Of a stretch of 64,000 nucleotides of DNA, positions 10,923 to 17,860 are shown piece by piece (the stretch's first letter is position 1; every line of letters starts with the position of its first letter). A model generated the notes under the pieces. The model saw only the letters and a list, made by a program, of their open reading frames with translations, was not told the origin of the DNA and searched no databases. This DNA is from Curvibacter microcysteis (GTDB lineage Bacteria; Pseudomonadota; Gammaproteobacteria; Burkholderiales; Burkholderiaceae_C), in the NCBI RefSeq assembly GCF_028649455.1, contig NZ_JAQSIO010000003.1, forward strand, positions 248,001-312,000, given 5' to 3'. The position numbers and the translations under genes were made by a program.

Positions 10923-11630
10923 ATGTCCGAACCCCTCACGCCCGCGATCATCTCGGTGGACCATGTGTTCAAGTCCGTCACCGATTCCACCGGCACCCTG
11001 GACATTTTGCGTGATATCGATTTCCGCCTGGCGGCGCGGGAAACTGCGGCCATTGTCGGCGCCTCGGGCTCGGGCAAAAGCACCTTGCTGTCCATCATGG
11101 CTGGGCTGGACACGCCCACGCGTGGCACCGTGAAGCTCGGTGGCGTGGACTTGTTTGCGCTCGATGAAGACGCCCGGGCCGCCCTTCGTGCGCGCCAGGT
11201 GGGCTTTGTCTTCCAGAGCTTCCAGCTGATGGGCAACCTCAGCGCGCTCGAGAACGTCATGTTGCCGCTGGAGCTTGCCGGGCGGCGCGACGCACGCCAG
11301 GCCGCCACCGAGATGCTGCACCGTGTCGGTCTGGGCCAGCGCCTGGGCCATTACCCCCGCGTGCTGTCAGGCGGTGAGCAGCAGCGCGTGGCGCTGGCCC
11401 GGGCCTTTGTGGTCCAGCCCGCCTTGCTGCTGGCCGATGAGCCCACAGGCAGCCTGGACTTTGCCACCGGCGACAAGATCATGTCTTTGATGTTCGAGCT
11501 CAACCGCGAATTCGGCACCACCCTGGTCTTGGTCACCCACGACCGGGGCATTGCGGCGCGTTGCGAGCACCGCATCGTGATTGAAGCCGGCCAAATCCAG
11601 GCCGAGACGGGGCCCAACGACAGCCTTTGA
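10923..11630 (+). CDS. ABC transporter ATPase, LolD/YbbA family
   Basis: This 235-residue ATPase has Walker A GASGSGKST (about residues 47-55), Q-loop FVFQSFQLM, signature LSGGEQQRVALARA, Walker B LLLADEP and the switch His in LVTHD. The pattern is that of the LolD/MacB/YbbA group, whose members extract lipoproteins, export peptides or act as mechanotransmitters. In E. coli the divergent neighbour of tesA is ybbA and is followed by the large permease ybbP. Here rlmB follows instead and no permease is present in the window. The ATPase therefore has a distant partner, or works without one. Confidence 0.88.
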   Translation: MSEPLTPAIISVDHVFKSVTDSTGTLDILRDIDFRLAARETAAIVGASGSGKSTLLSIMAGLDTPTRGTVKLGGVDLFALDEDARAALRARQVGFVFQSFQLMGNLSALENVMLPLELAGRRDARQAATEMLHRVGLGQRLGHYPRVLSGGEQQRVALARAFVVQPALLLADEPTGSLDFATGDKIMSLMFELNREFGTTLVLVTHDRGIAARCEHRIVIEAGQIQAETGPNDSL

Positions 11631-11709
11631 AGCCAGGGCTGGACGTCGGCTTGGCGCTGCGTGCCTGGGGGCGGGCCGCCGCTGGAGGCCGATGCCCGAT
11701 AATCGGAGG

Positions 11710-12444
11710 ATGTCATCCCCCAAAGTGCTGTTCGGCTTTCACGCCGTGGGCGTGCGGCTCAAGACCGCGCCCCAGACCATCATCGAAATTTACTTCGAGC
11801 CCACGCGCCGTGATGCGCGCATGCGCCAGTTCCTGGACCGCGTGCGCGAGGCCGGTGTCCGCCTGATCGAGGCTGACGGCCTGCGCCTGGCCAAGCTCGC
11901 CGGCAGCCATGGCCACCAGGGCGTCGCTGCCCGTGTCGAACCGACGGTGCAGATCAAGTCGCTGGACGATTTGCTCGACCAAGTCCAAGGCCCGCCCTTG
12001 TTGCTGGTGTTGGACGGGATCACCGATCCCCACAACCTGGGTGCTTGCCTGCGGGTGGCCGACGGCGCGGGTGCCCATGCCGTGATCGCCCCCAAAGACC
12101 ATGCGGCGGGCATCAATGCCACCGTGGCCAAGGTGGCCAGTGGCGCGGCCGAGACCATGCCGTACTTCATGGTGACCAACCTGGCGCGCACCCTCGGTGA
12201 GCTCAAGGAACGCAACATCTGGTGCATTGGCACCAGCGGTGACGCGCCCAAGACCTTGTACCAGGTGGACCTCAAAGGTCCCACGGCCCTGATCCTGGGC
12301 GCTGAAGGCGACGGAATGCGCCAACTCACGCGCAAGACCTGCGATGAGCTGGTCAGCATCCCGATGGCGGGTGCGGTGGAAAGCCTCAACGTCTCGGTGG
12401 CCAGCGGCGTGTGCCTGTACGAGGCCCTGCGCCAGCGCAGCTGA
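11710..12444 (+). CDS. rlmB: 23S rRNA (guanosine-2'-O)-methyltransferase RlmB
   Basis: This SPOUT-class methyltransferase of 244 residues methylates the 2'-O of G2251 (E. coli numbering) in the peptidyl-transferase loop of 23S rRNA. The N-terminal substrate-binding domain is followed by the SpoU motifs: 1 (DGITDPHNLGACLRVADGAG, about residues 102-121), 2 (LGAEGDGMR) and 3 (SIPMAGAVESLNVSVASG), whose knot binds S-adenosylmethionine. The ATG at 11710 matches the usual family N-terminus. A GATAAT hexamer at 11698-11703 would place transcription start at the start codon. An in-frame ATG at 11692 is an alternative. Confidence 0.93.
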   Translation: MSSPKVLFGFHAVGVRLKTAPQTIIEIYFEPTRRDARMRQFLDRVREAGVRLIEADGLRLAKLAGSHGHQGVAARVEPTVQIKSLDDLLDQVQGPPLLLVLDGITDPHNLGACLRVADGAGAHAVIAPKDHAAGINATVAKVASGAAETMPYFMVTNLARTLGELKERNIWCIGTSGDAPKTLYQVDLKGPTALILGAEGDGMRQLTRKTCDELVSIPMAGAVESLNVSVASGVCLYEALRQRS

Positions 12445-12455
12445 CAGGACGGTCC

Positions 12456-13256
12456 GTGACAGACCCCACCCTGGTCGCGGGCCTGCCAGAGGCCCCGGCC
12501 CTCGCTCTAGCCCGAACCTGGGTGGCAGAGGCCCAACGGATCGCGGTGCTCACGGGCGCCGGCGTCAGTGCGGAGTCGGGCGTGCCCACGTTCCGCGACG
12601 CGCTGGACGGCCATTGGTCGCGCTACGACCCCCAGCAACTCGCGACTGAGCAGGGCTTTCGGGCCGACCCCGACCTGATCTGGGGCTGGTACCGCCAGCG
12701 GCGAGAGCGCGTGGCCCTGGCCCGGCCCAATGCGGGCCACAGAGCCCTGGCGGACTTTGCTCAACGCCACCCGGGTCGCCTCACCCTGATCACGCAAAAC
12801 GTCGACGGTCTTCACCAGCAAGCCGGCAGCCCCGAGGTGCTGGCCTTGCATGGGGCGTTGAATGCCAACCGCTGGCTCGATGAGCATGCGTCAGGCTGCT
12901 CCGAATCCGGCCAGTCGCCCGATCAAGCGGCTTTGACGAGCGCAGCCGCTGGCGGTGTGCCACGTTGTGCAGGTTGTGGTCGCCTGGTGCGCCCTGGCGT
13001 GGTCTGGTTTGGTGAGCCCTTGCCGGAGACGGTGCTGCGCACAGCCGAACGCGCGGCCCAGCGGTGTGACTTGATGCTGGTGGTGGGCACGGCCGGAGCA
13101 GTTCATCCTGCCGCGGGCTTGGTGCTGCTGGCGCACAGCGCAGGCGCCAGGGTGTTGGTGCTCAACCCGCAACCCACCGACCTGGACCCGTTGGCCACGC
13201 TGCGTTTGGTGAGCGGCTCAGCCCTTGGGCTGCCTGCACTGCTGGATGGGCTTTGA
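12456..13256 (+). CDS. NAD-dependent protein deacylase, Sir2 family
   Basis: The product is a 266-residue sirtuin. It has the NAD-binding TGAGVSAESGVPTFRD (about residues 33-48), TQNVDGLHQQAG, the catalytic His in LALHGAL and VVWFGEPLP. Sirtuins remove acyl groups from lysine, consuming NAD. The zinc-binding region is unusual: the second Cys pair (CAGC) is intact, but the first pair is reduced to one Cys in ASGCSES inside a longer, Ala- and Ser-rich insert. GTG 12456 is chosen because AGGACGG lies 3-4 bases upstream; it starts 11 bases after the rlmB stop, so the two are probably co-transcribed. Confidence 0.87.
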   Translation: MTDPTLVAGLPEAPALALARTWVAEAQRIAVLTGAGVSAESGVPTFRDALDGHWSRYDPQQLATEQGFRADPDLIWGWYRQRRERVALARPNAGHRALADFAQRHPGRLTLITQNVDGLHQQAGSPEVLALHGALNANRWLDEHASGCSESGQSPDQAALTSAAAGGVPRCAGCGRLVRPGVVWFGEPLPETVLRTAERAAQRCDLMLVVGTAGAVHPAAGLVLLAHSAGARVLVLNPQPTDLDPLATLRLVSGSALGLPALLDGL

Positions 13257-13332
13257 AGCCCCGGGTGGGGCCATGCGCTCTGGGGGGCCCGAGCCGAGCC
13301 GCCACCCTGGCCAGCGCCAGACCGCTTGGCGA

Positions 13333-13590
13333 TCAAGCCTCTGAAGTCAAACGCAGTGAAGGCGGTGGGCTGGCGGCGCTTTGGTTGTGCCGCTGGTGGT
13401 TGCAGCGCGCATGGCTGATGGCCAGGTTGTCCTGGTGGCCACTGCCACCTTCGCTGCGCGGCTGGATGTGCTCCAGTGTCGCTTCGGCATGGGGCACATG
13501 CTCGCCACACACCCAGCAGGGCACTTGGCCATGCAGTTGGCGGGCCACGGTTCGGTAGATTTTTTCGCGCGCGAGGGTCAGGCTGCTCAT
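13333..13590 (-). CDS. Small HNH endonuclease-domain protein
   Basis: This encodes 85 residues with a compact HNH nuclease fold: a zinc-binding CWVC pair at residues 25-28, the catalytic block LEHIQPRSEGGSGHQDNLAI at about 39-58 and a second metal half-site HARCNHQRHN. It would bind or cut DNA with a metal ion. No restriction, intron or phage genes are adjacent, so it is probably a stand-alone HNH protein of the kind common in Burkholderiales. The ATG at 13588-13590 gives a family-like N-terminus; a longer open frame upstream overlaps the next gene on the other strand and is discounted. Confidence 0.82.
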   Translation of the reverse strand: MSSLTLAREKIYRTVARQLHGQVPCWVCGEHVPHAEATLEHIQPRSEGGSGHQDNLAISHARCNHQRHNQSAASPPPSLRLTSEA

Positions 13591-13736
13591 GGGGCGGATG
13601 CATTGAAACCGGTCAAGGTGCCGGCGCAGGACCGAGCATAGGCGATGAGGACGCTCATTTTTTCGAGCCCGGGTTGGGTCCGACCCAAGGGCTGGGCGCG
13701 AATGAGGACTTGGCACTTGCGCCACAATCGTCCGCC

Positions 13737-13931
13737 ATGAGCGACGCTTCTGTGACCGACCCCCAACCCCTGCCACCTCCACCCTTGGACCTGGACAGCT
13801 GCTGTGGCAATGGCTGTGACCCCTGCGTGGTGGACCTGCACGACTTGGCCATGGACCAGTACCGGCAGGACTTGCGTGCCTGGCGGGCGCGCCAGCCAGC
13901 ACCGTCCGGTTCAGCGTCTGCACCGGGCTGA
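13737..13931 (+). CDS. Oxidoreductase-like domain, small Cys-rich protein
   Basis: This encodes 64 residues. The core CCGNGCDPCVVDLHDLAMDQ (residues 22-41) has four cysteines in a CC-x3-C-x2-C arrangement followed by an amphipathic helix with DQYRQDLRAW. This is the pattern of the oxidoreductase-like (N-terminal) domain, found alone in proteobacteria and in some eukaryotic mitochondrial proteins. The molecular function is not established; the cysteines could bind a metal or undergo redox change. A Pro-rich leader precedes the domain. Confidence 0.78.
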   Translation: MSDASVTDPQPLPPPPLDLDSCCGNGCDPCVVDLHDLAMDQYRQDLRAWRARQPAPSGSASAPG

Positions 13932-14016
13932 GGCTGGTCATGGGCGGCCCTGGCGCTGACTCCGCGCCTGGCCTTGCTGAAGGCTTCTGTGTGGCCGAGG
14001 TGGTGCGAGTTGGTGC

Positions 14017-15030
14017 TCAGTCCGCCTTGAAGCCCGTGGCGGCCACGGCCTTGCCCCAGGTGGCGGTGTCCGCTGCGATGATGCGGGCAAATTCCTCCCG
14101 ACTGGTCCCCGTGACCTTGAAGCCGGCATCTTCGAGCTTTTGCTTGCCTTCGGGCGAGCGCACGGCCTTGGTGATGTCAGCGTTCAAGCGGGCCAGCAAC
14201 TCGGGCGGGGTCTTGGCGGGTGCCACGATGCCAAACCAAGAGTTGAATTCCAGGCTGCTGTAGCCCTGTTCTCGCAACGTCGGTACATCAGGCAGGGCCG
14301 CCGTGCGGGTGGCGCCGGTGCTGCCCAGGGCGACTAACTTGCCCGCCTTCACATTGGGCGCGGCCAAACCCACGCTGGCGAACACACCCTGCACATCGCC
14401 GCTGAACAGGCCTCCCAGCGCATCGGTGGTGTTTTTGTAGTGCACGGCCTCAGGTTTCATGCCCACGGCATCCCCAAACATGAACGCGCCAAAGTGCCCC
14501 GGCGTGCCCGCACCGAAGGTGGCCATGAACATGCCTTTTTGGCTGCGTGTCCATTCGACAAAGTCACGCGCATTGCGCGAGGGCACCTTCTGGGGGTTGA
14601 CCAGCAGCACGAAGTCGGCCGTCACCACCTGGCTGACGGGGGCGAAGTCCTTCACGGGGTCGTAGGGCAGGCGGCTGTAGCTGTTGGGGGCGATGCTCAG
14701 TTGACCGGTTTCGCCCAGCATCAGTGTGTAGCCGTCGGCGGGGGCGCGGGCGGCCTCGCTGGCGGCAATCAAGCCCCCGGCGCCGGGCTTGTTGTCCACC
14801 ACCACCCCCGCATTGCCCCAGGCTTCTGACAGTTTCTGGGCCAGTTGGCGCGCCACGATGTCTGGCCCGGTGCCGGCGGGAAAGCCCACGATGATGCGCA
14901 CCGGTTTGTTGGGGTAGGGCGCTGCGGCGGTTTGGGCCTGGGCGCCCAGGCTCAGCGCACCCAGGGTGCTGCCGATCAGAGCGAGGGCCAGGGTGTGGCG
15001 GCGCAGGGGCTTGGGCAGGTTCGAGGTCAT
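14017..15030 (-). CDS. Tripartite tricarboxylate transporter receptor, Bug/TctC family
   Basis: This 337-residue periplasmic solute-binding protein has an N-terminal signal peptide ending near AQAQTAAA (about residue 33). It carries the Bug-family hallmarks YPNKPVRIIVGFPAGTGPD and the VVDNKPGAGGLIAASEAARA segment that bind the carboxylate ligand. Bug proteins are hugely expanded in Burkholderiales and mostly stand alone, as here: no TctA/TctB membrane genes are nearby, so it may serve a shared transporter or a sensor. It follows the DUF3237 gene by 46 bases on the same strand, so the two are probably one transcript. Confidence 0.92.
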   Translation of the reverse strand: MTSNLPKPLRRHTLALALIGSTLGALSLGAQAQTAAAPYPNKPVRIIVGFPAGTGPDIVARQLAQKLSEAWGNAGVVVDNKPGAGGLIAASEAARAPADGYTLMLGETGQLSIAPNSYSRLPYDPVKDFAPVSQVVTADFVLLVNPQKVPSRNARDFVEWTRSQKGMFMATFGAGTPGHFGAFMFGDAVGMKPEAVHYKNTTDALGGLFSGDVQGVFASVGLAAPNVKAGKLVALGSTGATRTAALPDVPTLREQGYSSLEFNSWFGIVAPAKTPPELLARLNADITKAVRSPEGKQKLEDAGFKVTGTSREEFARIIAADTATWGKAVAATGFKAD

Positions 15031-15076
15031 GGTGTCTCCTTTGGTTTTTCGGGCAAATCAAGCGGTGCTGGGGCGG

Positions 15077-15544
15077 TCAAAGCAGTTCGTGAAAGCGCAT
15101 CAGCACCTGGCTGGGCTCGCGCTGGCCCACGCCAATGAACAAGCGCTCCGTGATCCATTGCAGCGAGGGGGCTGCGGTCTCAAAGCGGGGGCTGCAGCGG
15201 AAGTAAATCAGGGCGGGGTCCACGGGTTCGCCGCGCACCAGGCGGGCCATGGCCTCGGGGGGGCCGCTGCGCAAAGCGTGGTTTTGCACGTAAATCAGTT
15301 CGCCGGCTTCGGTCTCCAGCACGTAGCGCGCGTCCAGTTCCGCCAGGGTGTCGCTCACCAGCAGTTGGAAGTCAGCGCCGCCAGGCAGCACCCGCGCCGT
15401 CCAGCCCGGGCCTTGCACCTGGCCGCCCAGGATGGGAATGACGCGGCGCCGGCCGCGTGGCGTGGCCCCCACTTCCTGGGGCGCACCCACCTGGACTTGC
15501 AGGTCGGCAAAGGGGCGAAACGAGGGCGGGGCGAAGTCAGGCAT
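15077..15544 (-). CDS. DUF3237 family protein
   Basis: This encodes 155 residues, with no signal peptide. Family-like features are the LQVQVGAPQEVG opening strand, GRRRVIPILGGQVQGPG, the Gly-Gly-Ala-Asp-Phe-Gln turn, and YFRCSPRFETAAPSLQWI near the C-terminus. DUF3237 proteins are small beta-barrel-like proteins without a proven enzymatic role, frequently found near catabolic genes and Bug-type receptors. It is the first gene of the DUF3237-Bug pair and divergent from the LuxR regulator. The shared intergenic region holds a 24-bp palindrome. Confidence 0.82.
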   Translation of the reverse strand: MPDFAPPSFRPFADLQVQVGAPQEVGATPRGRRRVIPILGGQVQGPGWTARVLPGGADFQLLVSDTLAELDARYVLETEAGELIYVQNHALRSGPPEAMARLVRGEPVDPALIYFRCSPRFETAAPSLQWITERLFIGVGQREPSQVLMRFHELL

Positions 15545-15594
15545 GGGGGCTCCGAATCAGGACTGCCCTAGCGTAAGTCCGGTGGCGTCACCAG

Positions 15595-15618
15595 CCTGTC
15601 ATCCCTGAAGATGACAGG
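15595..15618. promoter_or_regulatory. 24-bp perfect palindrome in a divergent promoter region
   Basis: CCTGTCATC and GATGACAGG form a perfect 9-bp inverted repeat around a 6-base centre. It lies 16 bases before the LuxR start and 51 bases before the DUF3237 start, the position expected for an operator of the LuxR-type regulator. It could also fold as an mRNA hairpin in the luxR leader. Confidence 0.6.
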
Positions 15619-15633
15619 CATGGAGCATGGTTC

Positions 15634-16527
15634 ATGAGAAAGTGGTCGCCCCCGGGGGCAGACGGGCGCTTGGCGTCGGTGGGCGCTCGGGCGGGGGGCG
15701 GTGCTGTCGGCGCTTCAGCCCTGGCCGCTGCTGGTGGGGTACTGGCGCAGGCCATTGACCAACTGGGCGAGCCCGGCTTCCAGTCCGGTTTGCTGCGCAA
15801 CCTGGGGCCAGTCTTGCCCGCGGCGTCCTGGGCGGTGTATCGCACAGGCCTGGGTTGTCGGCCAGCCTTGTTCATGTCGAGCAGCCATGGTGTGCCAGAC
15901 ACCACGCGCGACTGTTGGCAGGCCTACCTGGCTGGCCCTTACCGTGCCGACCGCAGCCTGCACCTGGAGTCGGCTGCGGCGGCTCCGGGCAGTCTGCAAC
16001 TGTGCCACATCAGCGCACGCGAAGTCACCCTAGAGCACCGGGCCTGCATCTACGAGGCCCACGGCGTGGCCGAGCGCCTGTCCATTGTGCAAACCGAGGG
16101 GCCAGACCACCTTTTCGCCGTCAATTTTTACCGCCACCAACACCAGCGTGCGTTCACGGACGCCCAGGTCAGCGATTTCGAGGCCTTGTCACCGGCCTTG
16201 TTGGCCTTGGTTCGCAAGCATTTGCAAGTGGCTCAGCATGCGCCAGCCGTCCCCTCTCACCTGGGATCCACCACGCCTGCCCCTCGAGGGATGGCGCTCG
16301 AACCTTCTGAACTGCGCCAGCGTTTGCAAGCCCTGTGCGCCAGTTTGACCGCGCGCGAGTTGGAGGTGTGTGAGCGCCTGCTGCAAGGCATGACGCAAGA
16401 AGGCATCGCGGCCGACCTGGGCCTGGGCCTGCCCACCGTCAAAACCTACCGCAATCGCGCCTTTGCCCGCTTGGGCATTCACTTTCGAAACGAACTCTTT
16501 GCCCGGGTATTGAGCCCAACGGACTGA
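15634..16527 (+). CDS. LuxR-family transcriptional regulator
   Basis: This 297-residue protein has a variable N-terminal region of about 230 residues without a receiver domain signature. It ends with a GerE/LuxR helix-turn-helix (about residues 237-292: LTARELEVCERLLQGMTQEG followed by a LGLGLPTVKTYRNRAFARLG recognition segment). The N-terminal part may bind a small ligand, but no known sensor family is recognisable. A GGAG sequence 8 bases upstream supports ATG 15634. Divergent placement next to DUF3237 and the Bug gene, with a palindrome between them, suggests that it controls that pair and itself. Confidence 0.87.
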   Translation: MRKWSPPGADGRLASVGARAGGGAVGASALAAAGGVLAQAIDQLGEPGFQSGLLRNLGPVLPAASWAVYRTGLGCRPALFMSSSHGVPDTTRDCWQAYLAGPYRADRSLHLESAAAAPGSLQLCHISAREVTLEHRACIYEAHGVAERLSIVQTEGPDHLFAVNFYRHQHQRAFTDAQVSDFEALSPALLALVRKHLQVAQHAPAVPSHLGSTTPAPRGMALEPSELRQRLQALCASLTARELEVCERLLQGMTQEGIAADLGLGLPTVKTYRNRAFARLGIHFRNELFARVLSPTD

Positions 16528-16541
16528 GCCGCAGCCCGCGG

Positions 16542-16563
16542 GCCAGGTCAGCCCAGACCTGGC
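16542..16563. terminator. Hairpin between convergent genes
   Basis: A perfect 8-bp stem (GCCAGGTC with GACCTGGC) with a 6-base loop lies immediately beyond the chromate-transporter stop and shortly after the LuxR stop. There is no T-run on either side, so it may slow polymerase or protect 3' ends rather than be a classical terminator. Confidence 0.35.
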
Positions 16564-17169
16564 TCAAACCCAGCCCAAAGCCCCGAGCACCGCGCCCGCA
16601 GCCAGCAGCCAGAGCAGGTGAATGCGGGTGCGCCAAACGATCACCGCGGCCACCGCGCTGAGCGCCCACAGCGCCCCGTCGCGGGCCGGGCTGCCGCTGG
16701 CGCTGCCCAAGGTCCAGGCTGTGGCCAGCAGCAGGCCCACCACCAAGGGGGCCATGCCTTGCTTGAAGGCGCGCACGCTGCGGCGCTCGCGGTTGCGCGC
16801 GGCCCAGCGGGTGGCCAGCCAGGTCAGCACGGTGCTGGGCAGCAGCATGCCCATGAGCGTCAAACCCATGCCCAGCAGGCCCAACAGGGCGGCCTGACCA
16901 CTCACGCTGTCGGCGCCGCTGGCGCCGGCCGCGTTCAAGCCCACGTTCCAACCCATCAGGCCAATGAAGAGCACGTTGGGCCCGGGGGCCGCCTGCGCGA
17001 TGGCAATCGAGGCATTGAACTGGGCTTCGGTCAACCAGCGCTGTTGCAGCACCAGGTAGCGGTGCATGTCGGGCACCAAGGTGATGGCGCCGCCCACGGC
17101 CAGCAGGGACAGCGACATGTAGTGCAGCATCAAGTGCAGCCAATCGAGGGGACTCATGTGCAGGTTCAT
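16564..17169 (-). CDS. Chromate transporter, CHR half-size subunit (second gene)
   Basis: This 201-residue membrane protein has about six hydrophobic segments. It carries the CHR-family signature AQAAPGPNVLFIGLMGWNVG preceded by LQQRWLTEAQF, which parallels the MPGPNVVNLSVMIG and KKKWMTNEEF of its upstream partner. Short-chain CHR proteins are encoded as adjacent pairs that together correspond to one full-length ChrA. Some export chromate, but many have unknown anion substrates. The start overlaps the stop of the first subunit by four bases (ATGA), which indicates coupled translation. MSPLDW twelve bases further on is an alternative start. Confidence 0.88.
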   Translation of the reverse strand: MNLHMSPLDWLHLMLHYMSLSLLAVGGAITLVPDMHRYLVLQQRWLTEAQFNASIAIAQAAPGPNVLFIGLMGWNVGLNAAGASGADSVSGQAALLGLLGMGLTLMGMLLPSTVLTWLATRWAARNRERRSVRAFKQGMAPLVVGLLLATAWTLGSASGSPARDGALWALSAVAAVIVWRTRIHLLWLLAAGAVLGALGWV

Positions 17170-17783
17170 GGCTTGAGCTTTCTCCAGGTCAGTGCACAGG
17201 CCACCAGGCCCAGGCCCGGGACCACCCAGCCCAGCGGCCAGTGCAGCAGCCCCACCATGGCAAAACACAGGGCCGCCAGCAGTGCGCACAGGCCCTGGCC
17301 CAGGGGGTGTTTTTTGAGCGGTGCGGCCAGTTTGAAGGCCGTGGCCGCCACCATGCCAGCGGCGACGGCCGCCATGCCGCGCAGGGCGCCGGCCACTTGG
17401 GGGTTCTGGGCGAAGTGGGCGTACAGGAGGGCAGCGCCCAGCACCACCAGGGTCGGAAAGGTCAGCATCCCGGCCAAGCCCGCTAAGGCACCGCGCCAGC
17501 CAAAGTAGCGCTCGCCAATCATCACCGAGAGGTTCACCACGTTGGGGCCGGGCATGATCTGCGCGACCGCCCACTCTTCGACGAACTCTTCATTCGTCAT
17601 CCATTTCTTTTTCTCCACCAGTTCGCGCTGCACCACGGCCAGCACCCCGCCAAAGCCTTGCAAGGCGAGGATGCTGAACGAGAAAAACAGATCGCTCAGC
17701 GACTGGGGTTGGGGGCGGGGCAGGGCGGGGGGAGAGGTCTCGCCCGCAGTGTTGGGGGCGTGGTCTGGGGGCGACGTAGGCAT
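17166..17783 (-). CDS. Chromate transporter, CHR half-size subunit (first gene)
   Basis: This 205-residue membrane protein starts with a Pro-rich tail of about 28 residues and continues with about six hydrophobic segments. The CHR motif is clear: ALQGFGGVLAVVQRELVEKK, then FVEEWAVAQIMPGPNVVNLS. It pairs with the next gene to make a heterodimeric CHR transporter. Real chromate resistance cannot be assumed, because no chrB-type regulator or other resistance gene lies nearby. Paired short CHR proteins are widespread in betaproteobacteria. Confidence 0.9.
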   Translation of the reverse strand: MPTSPPDHAPNTAGETSPPALPRPQPQSLSDLFFSFSILALQGFGGVLAVVQRELVEKKKWMTNEEFVEEWAVAQIMPGPNVVNLSVMIGERYFGWRGALAGLAGMLTFPTLVVLGAALLYAHFAQNPQVAGALRGMAAVAAGMVAATAFKLAAPLKKHPLGQGLCALLAALCFAMVGLLHWPLGWVVPGLGLVACALTWRKLKP

Positions 17784-17860
17784 GGCTCCATTATCGCCAG
17801 GGTGCCCCCTTTCGCGCCGGCTCGGTTGACGAAGTCAGCAGTCGCAGGGGCACACCTTGC

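Noticed and set aside
10881-11351. N-terminal extension of the esterase reading frame
   Set aside because: It runs antisense through the ABC ATPase gene and would place the signal peptide inside the protein.
13476-13736. N-terminal extension of the oxidoreductase-like protein
   Set aside because: It overlaps the HNH gene on the opposite strand and does not resemble family members; ATG 13737 gives the expected short form.
16542-16563. Hairpin between luxR and the chromate-transporter gene as a full intrinsic terminator
   Set aside because: No T-run on either strand; kept only as a low-confidence hairpin.
17166-17783. Chromate resistance as the role of the CHR pair
   Set aside because: The family is broad and no resistance context is present, so only the family name is given.
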